DNA of 64,000 nt from contig CM047426.1 in assembly GCA_026168455.1 (NCBI GenBank), positions 64,122,488-64,186,487 of the forward strand. The letters run 5' to 3'. The stretch is from Theocolax elegans (taxonomy: Eukaryota; Arthropoda; Insecta; Hymenoptera; Cerocephalidae). The notes under the pieces are model-generated. The model saw only the letters and a program-made list of their open reading frames with translations, was not told the origin of the DNA and did not search any database. A program made the translations under genes and the position numbers. Each line of letters begins with the position of its first letter. Positions within the stretch are counted from its first letter, which is position 1. This document shows positions 20,906 through 33,164 of the stretch, piece after piece.

Positions 20906-22140
20906 AGAAGGAATAATATTCGATCTTGGTGAATAAACCACAAGTTTAATTAACTGGCGACGTTTCGATGACTCTTCGTCATCCTCTTCAGGTTATACCT
21001 TTATTTAAAAAAATATACAAATGAATACATTTGGTTTAACAATTATAGTTTTAATTATGGGTTTTGCTTTTTAAGCCTCATGATTTACAATATTTTACTT
21101 ACTACTCAACATTATATCAGATGTTTAACATCGACATTACATCGTAGCATCACTGAGTCGTCTCACTAATAACGAAAACAAGGATATTTAAAACAATGAA
21201 ATTACGATTTATATACACAGAAGTTGAACATTTATGTCGATTACCTTCATCTTATATAAAGCTGCATGTATCCAAATTAAAATTATTAATAATTTAATAA
21301 ATAAATAAATTAGGACATTACAAAAATAATAAGTAACACAAAGATTAAGCAAAAGCCGTTACAGGACTAAATATGATTATCACAAACAACGTACTAAATT
21401 TATTCGCAGCTGATATATATATAGCTATAGTGAAGTGTAGCATGACACCAACTATATCTATATAAAGGCGCGATTTTTCAATCTAATTTAATGACTGAAT
21501 ATTACATTATGTCATAGATTAAAATTATTATTGTCCATTATGTTAAAAATAATAATAAATATTGTTATACGTAAGTTAAAAATTCTCTATTAACAATAAA
21601 AATATATTTATTTTTATTATAAAATTACCATTTGCTAAAAATGACTAAACCTTAACATAACAAAAAAGAAAAAAAAAACAGAAAAAAAGAAAAGAAAAAA
21701 GCAATCAACACAATCAAAGCCGTTCTTTCAATCTACTAATAATACCATTGTAATGTTGACTAAGTTTTCTAGTATCGTCTTTAACATTAATTGCATTATT
21801 CTCCAATTTGATATGTACCATTTCAGATACTAATCTTCTATTCCAATTACTCTCTCTATCTAAAATTGAAATATCGTCAAAATTAAAGGAATGATTGAAA
21901 GACGTTATATGTTCATTAATAACAAATTGAGACTCTATTTTTTTGGTATTACTTTTATGTTCGTTAATTCTACATTGCAACTGTCTTTTAGTTTCACCAA
22001 CATAACTAGCATTGCAATCTTTACAATCAATTTTATATACAACATTAGTCATAAAATTCTTTTCTGACATTTCCTTACCTCTTACAATGATATTATTAAG
22101 ACTGGTACATATTGTCGGAATAGGTCTAATAAATTTTGTT
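20906..22140 (-). mobile_element. Penelope-like family 2, inverted 3' copy
   Basis: Reverse complement of the 3' half of the plus-strand element that follows. It contains an intact end of the GIY-YIG nuclease (22070-21714; NVVYKIDCKDCNASYVGETK, ending ...RLKERL) and about 800 bp of tail with the hammerhead-like block at 20956-20992. It meets the plus-strand copy head to head near 22140. This copy shows what the sequence looked like before the MITE and the TTAA transposon hit the partner. Confidence 0.85.
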
Positions 22141-24757
22141 TGTATTTGTATTTGAACTAAAATTTAGTTCAAATATAAATTTAAATAAACATAATGTAAT
22201 AGATAGGATTAAAAATATAGAACAATTGTTTGAACACTATGAATTCGAAACTGAAACAAAGAATTGTATTAGGAAAAGTGTTACACAATGTATGGAGAAT
22301 AGTATTAAAAAAACTACACATATCAAATATGAAGATAGGCTTTTTACACAGAGGTTGAACAGGACAAGGTTGTTTTTGAAAAATAACGATGTATTTTGTA
22401 CCATGGCGGATAAAGGTAATGTCACAGTGGCTATTGACACAAAAACATATACATCAAAAATGCAAAATCTTATTTCTGATACAAATACATACAAAAAGGT
22501 AGCCAAAAATAAAACTCCACTTATCAAGTTACAGAAAAATACACAAAATATATTAAATAGATGGAATGAATTGGGATATTTAGATAAAAAATATCATAAA
22601 AATGAACTTACTCAAACAAATACTGTGTTACCAAGAATTTATGGCTTACCGAAAGTTCATAAAAAAGATGTTCCATTAAGACCAATAATATCATGTATTG
22701 GAAGTCCAACTTGCAAATTATCGAAAATTATTGATAAAATAATCAGAAATAGCATAAATAAACCTAAATCATATATATAAAATAGTCAAGAATTAATTAT
22801 GAAAGTGACAAACTGTGACATACCACCTGGATACATTTTAATTTCGTTTGATGTTGTTTCACTGTTCACTTATATACCGAATGAACTTTTAATTAAAAGC
22901 ATTGAAAAAAGATATCATTTGATCTCCAAGCACTATAATATACCACTCAGTGAGATAATTGATGTTGTGACATTTTTGATGTATAATACATATTTTAAAT
23001 GGGATGGTAATTATTACCAACAAATTTTTGGTAGCCCGATGGGGTCGCCAGTGAGCCCTCAATTTGCAGATTTAGTTATGACGGACTTAGAGGAAGAATG
23101 TTTCAATAAATTAGATTTCAAACCTTTATTTTATTATCGTTACGTTGACGACACCATAATGTGTATACCCGAACACAAATTAGATACTTTACTCCTTAAC
23201 TTTAATAGTTACCATAATAGATTGCAATTTACACATGAGAAAGAGACAAATGGCAATATTAATTTTCTAGAAGTATCGTTAATTAGAGAAAATTCAAATA
23301 GAATTATTACTAATTGGTATAGGAAGGACACTTTTTCTGGTAGATTCTTAAACTTTGATTCGTGTCATACTGTACAGCAAAAGAGGGCTATGGTCTACAT
23401 CTTAGTAGATAAAGCTATCATATTATCACATCAAAAATTTCACAAATTTAACATTCAAATTGTTAAGCAGTTTTTATATGATAATAACTATCCGCACAAA
23501 TTCATAAATCATAATGTTAAAAAAAGGTTAGATAAAATTAGACACATTAATAGCAGTAATACAGTGAACCAAATTAACATAAATAAAAAATATTTTGATA
23601 CGTTAAAATTGCCATTTATATCAGGCTTTTATGATAAAATTAAAAACTCAATAAAACAAAAATATATTAGACCTATTCCGACAATATGTACCAGTCTTAT
23701 TAATATCATTGTAAGAAGTAAGGAAAAGTCAGAAAAGAATTTTGTGACTACTGTTGTATATAAAATTGATTGTAAAGATTGCAATGCTAATTATGTTGGT
23801 GAAACTAAAAGACAGTTGCAATGTAGAATTAACGAACATAAAAGTAATACCAAAAAAATAGAGTCTCAATTTGTTATTAATGAACATATAACGTCTTTCA
23901 ATCATTCCTTTAATTTTGACGATATTTCAATTTTAGATAGAGAGAGTAATTGGAATAGAAGATTAGTATCTGAAATGGTACATATCAAATTGGAGAATAA
24001 TGCAATTAATGTTAAAGACGATACTAGAAAACTTACAAGGGGAGTACATGACCTCCGGGAAACGGATCTCATCCTAACTTTGGTATGTCTTTTATAATAT
24101 AAAAATATGATGAAAGCCAAGTTATCTCTTGCCAATGACCACTTTTACGGAAGTTATTCGACAACCAATAATAATAGCAGTAAAAAATACTTCCAATTCG
24201 GTCGCTTATAACTCAAAAACAAATAAAGATAAACAATCGAACCAAAAACCGGAAGAAAGTTGAGTTCAAGTAGATATCGTTTAAAAAAAAAGAAGCTCAA
24301 ATTGCTTAATTTGAAGCAAAGTTATGAAGAAAATAAGAAATTGAAGATTATTAAGCCAAAAGAAACAATAAATTTTTCATATTAAATTTTGGCTTAATAA
24401 TCTTCAATTTCTTATTTTCTTCATAACTTTGCTTCAAATTAAGCAATTTGAGCTTCTTTTTTTTAAACCATATCTACTTGAACTCAACTTTTTACTGGTT
24501 TGTTGATTATTTATCTTTATTTGTTTCCGAGTTATAAGCGACCGAATTGGAAGTAATTTTTACTGCTATTATTATTGAATGTCGAATAACTTCCGTAAAA
24601 GTGACCATTGGCAAGAGATAACTTGGCTTTCTTCATATTTTTATATTATAAAAGACATACCAAAGTTAGGATGAGATCCGTTTCCCGGAGGTTATGTACT
24701 TCCCTTGTTAGTCAACATTACAATGGTATTATTAGTAGATTGAAAGAACGGCTTTGA
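22141..24757 (+). pseudogene. Penelope-like RT/GIY-YIG endonuclease (disrupted)
   Basis: PLE landmarks in order: MADKGNVTVAIDTKTY, LPRIYGLPKVHKKDVPLRP, ILISFDVVSLFTYIP (first catalytic Asp), GSPMGSPVSPQFADLVMTDL, YRYVDDTIMC (catalytic DD), WYRKDTFSGRFLNF, then the GIY-YIG domain beginning VVYKIDCKDCNANYVGETK with EHKSNTKK and the late ILDRE block. Two lesions: one in-frame TAA at 22778-22780, between the conserved N-terminal part and the RT core, and the MITE at 24036, which replaces the last 16 or so codons; these resume at 24708-24757. It is otherwise well preserved and the most complete PLE frame in the window. Confidence 0.85.
24036..24707. mobile_element. 672-bp palindromic MITE, TTA target duplication
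   Basis: Arms of about 325 bp are near-perfect reverse complements around a spacer of about 25 bp near 24370. Ends are CAAGGGGAGTACATGACCTC and the complement of CAAGGGAAGTACATAACCTC. TTA flanks both sides (24033-24035, 24708-24710), and the uninterrupted site GAAAACTTAGTCAAC is present in the inverted PLE copy at about 21760, proving a 3-bp TTA duplication. A TTA/TAA duplication is usual for PIF/Harbinger, but the CAAGGG terminus is not diagnostic. No coding capacity. Confidence 0.85.
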
Positions 24758-25524
24758 TTGTGTTGATTGCTTTTTTCTTTTCTTTTTTTCTGTTTTTTTT
24801 TCTTTTTTGTTATGTTTTGGTTTAGTCATTTTTAGCAAATGGTAATTTTATAATAAAAATAAATATATTTTTATTGTTAATAGAGAATTTTTAACTTATG
24901 TATAACAATATTTATTATTATTTTTAACATAATGGACAATAATAATTTTAATCTATGACATACTATAATATTCAGTCATTAAATTAGATTCAAAAATCGC
25001 GCCTTTATATAGATATAGTTGGTGTCATGCTACACTTCACTATAGCTATATATATATGCTGCGAATAAATTTAGTACGTTGTTTGTGATAATTATATTTA
25101 GTCCTGTAACGGCTTTTGCTTAATCTTTGTGTTACTTATTAGTTTTGTAATGTCCTAATTTATTTATTTATTAAATTATTAATAATGTTAATTTGTATAT
25201 ATGGAGCTTTATATAAGATGAAGGTGTAATCGACATAAATGTTCAACTTCTGTGTATATAAATCTTAATTTCATTGTTTTAAATATCCTTGTTTTCGTTA
25301 TTAGTGCGACGACTCAGTGATGCTACGATGTAATGTCGATGTTAAACATCTGATATAATGTTGAGTAATAAGTAAAATATTGTAAATCATGAGACTTAAA
25401 AAGCAAAACCCATAATTAAAACTATAATTGTTAAACCAAATGTATTCATTTGTATATTTTTTTAAATAAAGGTATAGCCTGAGGAGGATGACGAAGAGTC
25501 ATCGAAACGTCGCCAGTTAATTAA

Positions 25525-28170
25525 GGCCAGGTTCTCATTCTCGGGGTCGAAAAAATCCATTTTTTTTTTTGCTTAAAAGTCATCCTTATGGTGTGCAGAA
25601 TATGTGACCGAAACGATTTTTCGAGATCGAATGTATTTTTCGAGTTACAGCTCGTTTCGTGGCCGTGGTCTGTTGGCCGAAAAGCAGGTAATAAACGCGC
25701 GCTCGAACCGTCTTGGTAGGGAGACCTTTATTCATACCTGGCTTTCAAATATACAATAGGCAGCAAGTTTGTGACCCTCCGAACGAATTACAACTTTCTA
25801 AATCTATTGTAAACACGTGTCTACGCAGGTATACCTCTGTATATCTGTGCAGACACGTATTCTCAGTAGAGCGATCGTTCTTCTTGCAACAACGTCGTCT
25901 CTTATGCGTTGATATCGTGTCAAAAATAAAAGTGCCGGAAAAATGCCGAATACGCGTAAATCAGTGGGAAATAAACGTCCTAATCACCCGCGGAAAAAGA
26001 GATTCAGTTACGATGCTGAAAAACTGGAAAGCGAAAGAGAGTTCGTAAGCACTTCTGCCAAGAAATTGAAAGATAAACGATACGATGATATCGAAATCGA
26101 CGTTACGCGTAATAATGTTATTCTCGATTTTATAAGTGTTTTTTCATTTTTATCACAGTGTCTGAAATGTAAAAAATGTGACGGTGATATAGTATTTACT
26201 CGCTCCTGTGAACGTGGACTTGGTTTCAAACTAATCATAAAGTGTAAGTGCAAAAGTGAACGTAGCGTGTCTTCGAGTCCGGTTATGAATACCGCATATG
26301 AAATAAATCGCAGATTGATGTTTGTGATGCGCATGTTGGGACTCGGACTACAATCGATAAACATTTTCTACTCACTAATGGAATTATGTGCCGGCTTTTC
26401 AAACAACGCTTATTATCCATTTCTTGATAATCTGTTGAACGCTGCGAAGAATACGTTTGAAATTGTTCAGCGCAAAGCTGTTGCTGAAGAAAAGATGAAA
26501 AATGTGGAAGCAGGGAACGAAGAAACGCATTTGAGCGTATCTGACGATGGATCATGGAAAAAGCGAGGATTTTCATCGTTATTTGGTGTCGCGACGTTGA
26601 TCGGGAAGTACACGCACAAAGTTTTAGATTTTTCCGTGAAATCATCTTTTTGTCAAAGTTGCACTAATTGGGCATCTAAAAAAAACACTGCGGAATATGA
26701 TGATTGGTATGAATCTCACCAAAGTACCTGCAGCATAAATCATAAAGGAAGTGCTGGTGGAATGGAAGTGGAATCGATGAAGCAAATGTTTTGTCGTTCT
26801 CACTTGTTGGGCGTAAAATATGCCAAGTACATCGGCGACGGAGATACAAAAACTTTTAAAGCTCTCCTTGAATGCAATCCGTACGATGACTTCGAGCTTG
26901 AAAAGAAAGAATGCGTAGGTCATGTCCAAAAGCGAATAGGTAAACGACTACGTGATGTCAAGAAAAATCACAAAGGAATCGGAGGCAAAGGTGCAGGGAA
27001 GCTGACCGATAAAATTATCAAAGATCTGACTTTATATTTTGGCCTTGCGATAAGAAGACACCCTGATTCGGCCGAAGAAATGAAAAAGGCTGTGTGGGCA
27101 ACATTTTACCACAAATGTTCCACCGATGAACATCCAAGGCACGAGTACTGTCCGTCAGGAGAAAGTAGCTGGTGTAAGTGGCGCATCGCAGAAGTAGAGG
27201 ATAAACTCGCCAGTTTTCACCACCCACCTGCCCTTACCGAGGAAGTTCAGAAAGTAATTAAACCTGTATATGAGGCTCTTACCAACGACGATTTATTACA
27301 AAGATGCACCGGTGGAAATACACAAAATGACAACGAGTGTTTTAATTCTTGCGTGTGGAAACTGGCACCTAAACACCTTCATTGCGGTGCGAAAACCGTT
27401 GAAATAGCATCAAATATAGCTGCAGGCATGTTCAACGAAGGCTATTCATCTGTATTAAAAATTATGAACATGCTAGGAATTGGAGTCGGGCTAAACAGCA
27501 ACAATTTCGCCGAGAAAATGGACGAAAAGCGCATCACGGCAGCAGAGAAAACTTTGGCAGAGATTGCTAAAAGGGCCAGGGTGGAGAAATTGTCAGCCCA
27601 AATACAACAACAACAAATATTTGAAGAAGAAGAAGGCATCTTGTATGGTGCTGGAATCGCTGACTGAGGGTAAGTTGTCAAAAAAACAAAAATTAAATAC
27701 GATTTTTCAGTACGTAAAACTTCAAACGCGTTTTTCTCGGCCTTCACGACGAGTTTTTTGAAAAAATTAATTTCGAATATTTTTTAATGGACATTGAAGA
27801 GTAAAAAAATGGGGTAAAAATAGAGTTTTTTTTTTCAAACAGCCTCCATTTTTTTTAAAGGCCTTTTTTAAAAATCGGAAACCGATAAGGGCCCCCAAAT
27901 TTCATCTATTTTAAGAATTTTTTTGGTTTTTTGGTTTCAGATCAAACCATGAGGCTGGGGACGCGCCCGTGTACACCCGTGCATTTTCCGTGCTGCTGCA
28001 CGGCAACCGCCCTGGAGCAGCCATTTTTTGTTTTGAAAAAATATAAAAATGTTCTTCTTTAATATACAAATAAAACCTATAAAAAGTTTTCCCGGCATTA
28101 CTTTATTTTATACAAAAAAAAAATTCCTGAAATTCAGGCATTTTTGAGGCCTGAGAATGAGAACCTGGCC
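25525..28170. mobile_element. Intact Kolobok-like DNA transposon with TTAA duplication
   Basis: Perfect 18-bp terminal inverted repeats GGCCAGGTTCTCATTCTC at both ends. TTAA is duplicated at 25521-25524 and 28171-28174; the empty site, with one TTAA, is visible in the inverted PLE copy near 20948-20953. It encodes one long transposase. TTAA duplication is known for piggyBac, Kolobok and some Sola elements. The transposase is of the Mutator-like DDE type reported for Kolobok-like elements, not piggyBac, and the ends lack piggyBac's CCC. Perfect ends and an open frame suggest a young copy. Confidence 0.85.
25943..27667 (+). CDS. Mutator/Kolobok-type DDE transposase
   Basis: 574 codons, intronless, uninterrupted, centred in the TTAA-flanked element. 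Basic N-terminus (RKSVGNKRPNHPRKKR, likely nuclear targeting or DNA contact), then a Cys cluster (C73, C76, C79, C89, C101, C103) that could bind zinc. The DDE core follows: DDGSW (D201/D202) in HLSVSDDGSWKKRGFSSLFG, FCQSC (C237, C240), GDGDTK (298-303), and NDNECFN with E465. Between the second Asp and the Glu lies a long insert with further Cys/His (C392, H397, H400, C403). The C-terminus (about 540-565) is charged and Gln-rich, possibly coiled coil. The ATG at 25943 is the first in frame and directly precedes the basic region. All catalytic residues appear present, so it may be active. Family name from motif recall only. Confidence 0.85.
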   Translation: MPNTRKSVGNKRPNHPRKKRFSYDAEKLESEREFVSTSAKKLKDKRYDDIEIDVTRNNVILDFISVFSFLSQCLKCKKCDGDIVFTRSCERGLGFKLIIKCKCKSERSVSSSPVMNTAYEINRRLMFVMRMLGLGLQSINIFYSLMELCAGFSNNAYYPFLDNLLNAAKNTFEIVQRKAVAEEKMKNVEAGNEETHLSVSDDGSWKKRGFSSLFGVATLIGKYTHKVLDFSVKSSFCQSCTNWASKKNTAEYDDWYESHQSTCSINHKGSAGGMEVESMKQMFCRSHLLGVKYAKYIGDGDTKTFKALLECNPYDDFELEKKECVGHVQKRIGKRLRDVKKNHKGIGGKGAGKLTDKIIKDLTLYFGLAIRRHPDSAEEMKKAVWATFYHKCSTDEHPRHEYCPSGESSWCKWRIAEVEDKLASFHHPPALTEEVQKVIKPVYEALTNDDLLQRCTGGNTQNDNECFNSCVWKLAPKHLHCGAKTVEIASNIAAGMFNEGYSSVLKIMNMLGIGVGLNSNNFAEKMDEKRITAAEKTLAEIAKRARVEKLSAQIQQQQIFEEEEGILYGAGIAD

Positions 28171-28215
28171 TTAAACTTGTGGTTTATTCACCAAGATCGA
28201 ATATTATTCCTTCTA

Positions 28216-28559
28216 AATAAATACTGCGTGGATGATAAAGAGAACAAAATTTATCAAAAAAAATAAATTTTTATTTATTTCCATGCTTTATGTTGTATAT
28301 AGTATTATTTTTGTAAATCACATTATTTATGTACAATTAAATTTATAATTGTTAAGATAACTCCGTTGAAATGTTTTTCTTATTTTACTTAAAAAAAAAA
28401 AAGTTAATTATTTAAGCTAAACGAAGGGTGGTATTCAATTTTTAACACCATTATGAATATTGAAACAAAAAAAATTATATTTTCAAGAATACATAAATTT
28501 AATTTTTAAAAACGTTTAAAAAACGTTTCGTGCTGTTCGGGATATTATAGTTTCCTTTT
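28216..28559. other. Gene-free AT-rich stretch
   Basis: AT-rich with A-runs; no motif or frame that I can support. Confidence 0.5.
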
Positions 28560-28740
28560 TCTTATTATTTTCTTAATTTTATCCGAGTGTACAGTTTTAT
28601 TTATAAATAAAATATGTTGCACAGTCTGAAGAGGGTGGCATTGACCACCGAAACGTTACAAAAAGGAAAGAATGTGTTAAAATTTTTTTCATCTTACCTT
28701 TTATCATTTGACCCGGGAAAATCGATAAATTTTCAACAGT
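28560..28740 (+). mobile_element. Penelope-like 3' tail fragment, family 3
   Basis: Matches the complement of the PLE tail at 7380-7560. It includes CACAGTCTGAAGAGGGTGG, a GGTGG/CCACC hairpin and CCGAAACGTTAC at 28621-28660, a hammerhead-like core (CUGANGA, GAAAC). No coding part remains. Confidence 0.6.
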
Positions 28741-28859
28741 TATTGTTAAATTTTAATACTGTTTTTGACCTTTCTTAATTCACGTTAGAACGACATATCA
28801 GTGCCAAAAGTTTAGCTCTTAAATATATAATTTTTAAAAATAATTATAACTATTAATAT

Positions 28860-28906
28860 AATGTTTAGGCTGAATAGGATGAAAGTGCGATGTCCCATAA
28901 GACATC

Positions 28907-28960
<54 letters not shown>

Positions 28961-29050
28961 GTTACCTATATTAAAACATGAATATAACTTTGTATATTAA
29001 AACATCTATTTATTCAAGTATTAACAAGACTTTACTATAAAAACAGAATT
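28860..29050 (+). repeat. Dispersed LTR-like repeat with (AT)n
   Basis: The GTGCGATGTCCCATAAGACATCC stretch, an (AT)n run (about 28916-28958) and TAATGTTAC...TATTAAAACAT...TATTCAAGTATTAA are also found at 35145-35260 (same strand) and inverted at about 33095-33180. It lies just upstream of a gypsy-type pol remnant, so it may be part of that element's LTR or leader. Confidence 0.5.
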
Positions 29051-29059
29051 CGCAAGTGA

Positions 29060-31310
29060 AAACTAGACATCTGTATTTAGGCGCAGAAACCCACCGTGAT
29101 TCAAACCTGGAAGATTGGTTAGAAATAATAATGAAAAAGTTGTCACGTCCAAATGAATAAGAAGAGTCAAATAACAGAAATAATAAAAAAATATCCTTAC
29201 CTGTTTCAACTTGAAACAGATATGCCATCTACAACTTCTTATGTTAAACATCGTATAAATACTACAGACAACATACCTGTCAATGTAAAGCAATATAGGT
29301 ATCCACCCATGTTGCATCAAGAGGTTCGTAAACAAGTAAGTAAATTACTGGAAGACGGTGTAATACAATCATCGTCATCACCTTAGAATACTCCATTGTG
29401 AATAGTTACGAAGAAAAGTGGACAGGATGGAAGCCGACGGTCCCGTCTAGTTACTGAATATCAAAAATTAAATGAAAATCAATAGATGACGCATACCCAT
29501 TACGTTATATTGGTGAAGTTTTAGAAGCCATCACAACTTCAGAATACTTTAGTGTTCTTGATTTGCCTAATGGTTTTCACCAGGTTGAAGTAGAATCAAA
29601 TGATCGTGAGAAAACTGTTTCCAGTACTCCCTATGGCCATTATAAATACGTAAGAATGCTGTTTGGATTATCCAATGCACGCAAACTTTCCAACGATTAT
29701 TGGATTATATAATAGGATTACAAGGAGTTGAAATATTTGAATACTTGAATGATATTATTATTTTCGCCCTCATACTGGAAGAGCATGAAGAAAAATTACA
29801 TAAAGTTCTTGAAAGATTGTCCGCTGCCGGCCTTCGACTACAAACAGATAAGTACGAATTTATAACATCTGAGGTAAATTGCGTAATAAATTTCCCAGTT
29901 CCTAAAACAATAACTAGCGTACGATCTTTTCTTGGATTAATTTAAGTGAAAATGCTCGAAATGAGTTCTATTATTATCTCTTAACAATACTAAGACGATT
30001 TCACACTAAACGGACCACAGTCCACCCCCTAGGGCCCCCAAACTACCCCTTCAAATCACAGCTCTTAATAACGGTATTTTGGGGACTGTTCGTAACCGAC
30101 ATAATAATATTGTCTTAAAAACGTACTGTGCCGTTCATATAAAGTATCTTTCCTCTCGGCTATCACTTCCTGTCTTCAAACCCCCATTGGCCTTCAACAA
30201 ATCACTCAAGGTCTTCAGAAAAATGAAGACTTTTACAAAATGATCGGTTTTGCGCATGTGATATATGATTTCCAAAGTATTTTTGACTTCTAAATCATAG
30301 ATAGAAGAATCAAAGAAAGAAACATCTCAATGCATGACACCAAAGGTTAGCTGTTTTACGCAAAAACCACCAATAAGAGGACCTCGAGCTAGAGCTACCC
30401 CGTTAAACGCGGACGTATCCAAGCCAAACGTTTGACACAATCTTTCCACCATTTAGCAAGAAGATAGTGAGGAAGAAACAGATAGAGAAAAGGAAGAAGA
30501 TCATTTAAATGAGATAAACGTTACTCTCAGAAGAGATACACGTCACATTCCAAACAAACCTAAAATCCAAATACCGCAGAATATATTCGAGAGTCAAAAT
30601 AATAATAAATATACACGGAATCCATATAGAGATAAAGTCAAAATTTAAATACTAGAGAATGTCTAACATACTTAAAAGACATTATAAGGCATTTTATCTC
30701 TTCTGATTTAAATTGTCCTTAATGAATAATAAACTGTTTTTGGATTTCGATATTATAATAAGAGTAAAATTAAATGAACATAAATCAACAGTAGAAGATG
30801 TTATAGTAACGCTCAACCGAAAACGTTATGTTTTTACAGCCTGGTAATTAATGAACCTAAAAATGATCAAGTAACGCCAAGTACGTTACTATCCTACTTT
30901 CAAACACTTGGTCACAAAATTCGAGAAAATACAATCACGTTGCTTACAATATCTCGGAGTGGTAAACTGACTGATATACTACCTGGAGGTGAAGTACTAA
31001 GATCATTAGTAGAAATACTGAGTGGACAAGAGTTAAATGTGACAATGAGTCAGGGAACATGCGTAACGCCGTCACCTGAAGAACGCATTATCATTCTGAG
31101 AAAATATCACGATAGTCTTTTCGGTGAATCTCGAGAAGTTTTCAAAACTTATGGACGAATAAGAGAAAAATACTTTTGGAAAGGGATGAAATCTGAAATC
31201 GAGGATTTCATTCGAAGGTGTAAAATATGTCAGGAACAAAAATTTATTAAAATAAAAACAAGGGAACCTAGGATAATTACCGATACACCCACTGAAGTAT
31301 TTTGAGAAAT
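29060..31310 (+). pseudogene. Degenerate gypsy-type pol
   Basis: Plus-strand pieces in order: YPYLFQLETDMPSTTSYVKH and QYRYPPMLHQEVRKQ...LLEDGVIQSS (RT entry, 29153-29386); FSVLDLPNGFHQVEVE and YGHYKYVRMLFGLSNA (29550-29680), where the catalytic Asp block is still visible; EYLNDIIIF at 29740, where family members have YxDD and this copy has Asn then Asp; KFFLGL-type end of RT at 29930. After a long degenerate stretch comes an integrase zinc-binding block (HDSLFGE...C-x2-C, 31080-31250). Several stops and frameshifts. Gag and protease are not visible. Gypsy lineage, dead. Confidence 0.7.
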
Positions 31311-32590
31311 AGCAATAGATACCAAAATAGAATAAATTAATACTAAAGATAGAAAAAAATTTATTTTAAAACTTCTCTAAATTTGTTCCAGGCAGTAACG
31401 CTCTGAGGAAGCTTCAACGATGTTCTGGAGTATTTTTATACTGACTTCTGCTGAAATATAAGCTACCGTCGCGATCAATAAATAAGACGAACCAAAATTC
31501 AAAATATCTGAATTAACAGGAAATCCAGGATTATATTACACATACATGGGAGAGTCTCGCATAATTAGAAATCAATGGTAGATTACAATTACTCTAGATT
31601 ATAAAAATCTACAATACACCATAAACCTGAAAGAACAACAAATCTTATCTTTTTTTTTCTTCGAACCCCTACAGACGACATCGAAGCTCCCATTACAATA
31701 GTCTCTCTTGTATACAAATTTTTCACACTAGTGGCTCTTTTGTAGGCACCTAACAAACACTCGGTTTTGGTTACAAATAACGCAAGTCCTTCATAGTCCG
31801 CAATCTTCACAATAGCAAAGACCACACTCCACACAACATGATAAACACGTTTAAGTTACTGGTTTCTCGCTTAAATAGGGAAAAGACTTTGACACTTGTA
31901 GTCCGAAAGTAACCGTCCGAAATACTTTTTCCGAATCAGTACTTATACGTAATTTTTCTTTAGCACAAAATTTATTTTGTCTCTTCCGCGCTTCTTCCCT
32001 TTTCTGACGTAACTTATTTGAAATATTGTCTCTATACCTCTTTTTCGACCTCGATTTACTTGCAGCATTCACCGCAACATCAATCAATGGTACAATGCAA
32101 TCTTAAACCATAGTCTCAATTTTAACTTTTCTGGAACTGCAACATTAAATGATTCCTTACTTTGAGTAAACATTATATCTCCATTTCCAAGAAAAATGTG
32201 TCATCGGCACCTACGTTCGATGTTATGTGTAACGTAACGCCATCAGTTTCGACTGGCACGTTAGTGTTACGGAAGTTCATTGACGTTCCCGATAGCTTGA
32301 CGCCATTTAAATCACCAAGATACCCGGTATTATTATTCTAAATGGCATCACAAGAACCGACAACGAAATTGTCATTTATCAAACTCTCAGAACTACAACC
32401 ACTTTCGCCAAAACTAGCGTCGACAGAAATTCGCTGAGACGACATCACTGAAGAAATATTTTCATAACACTATAAAAGATTTACAATGACTTTGGAAACT
32501 GAATCAAAAATTTCAACAGATATAGGAATTAACGGCACAGCCTCACGACCCTACTAGCTATATATAATAGACCCTACTACGTTGTGACTA
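31311..32590. other. Unassigned stretch
   Basis: No family recognised. Two short minus-strand frames (31834-31589 and 32087-31851; the second is Lys/Arg-rich) have no motif I can name and may be chance. Possibly the 3' part of the preceding gypsy-type element. Confidence 0.35.
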
Positions 32591-33164
32591 TTTATCCTTT
32601 TCGGGCGCAGGCCTCGTCCGGAATTTTATCATGCTGGTGATTCCTGCAGCGGGTTTTCGTAAATCCTTTCTCAGTCCACTATTATCGGAGGTTCTCGATG
32701 GAGATCGTTGCTACTGTCTCTGTAGTTAAACTTCGTTATTCCGCAAGATCTAGCGCTTCTTATATTTTGGGGTTTTTACGCTGAAATGGCGATATCTAGT
32801 TTTCATTTGCGAATTCTGTTTTTTTACATGAACACTTCAATAAGATTTGCACGCTCGCGTTACTGTTGGGTACTCTAGGCCCGAAGTCGGCACAGTGAGA
32901 AAGTTGAATCTGAGTAGTGTCGTCGTTGCGAGCATTTAAATAAATTTACCTATAACATTTTGTGGTAGAGATCTGGTTGATCTGACCAATTAGGAATGGA
33001 CACGTATTAAATGTTACATTAGGATGTTGCAATAATGCTGTTTCAGCATTATCGTGATTTCGGTTACTGACATCGTTTTCGTGATATTAATTTGAAACTA
33101 TTATTAATACTCGAATATATAGATGTTCCAATATGGATAGTTACACTTATGTTTTAATATTAAT

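Larger units (their letters stand above)
22141..28215 (+). mobile_element. Penelope-like family 2 element with two nested insertions
   Basis: Plus-strand PLE: coding region from about 22141, 3' tail to 28215. It is interrupted by a 672-bp palindromic MITE (24036-24707) and by a 2646-bp transposon (25525-28170). Removing these, the tail matches the inverted copy at 20906-21720 closely, giving exact pre-insertion sites for both. The order of events is PLE first, then both DNA elements. Confidence 0.85.

Noticed and set aside
25713..26048. 111-codon frame upstream of the TTAA transposon's transposase
   Set aside because: Overlaps the transposase start in another phase, with a low-quality start and no domain.
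31589..32087. Possible envelope-like or accessory gene after the gypsy-type pol at 29-31 kb
   Set aside because: Two short frames on the opposite strand to pol, with no signal peptide, membrane segment or recognisable motif.
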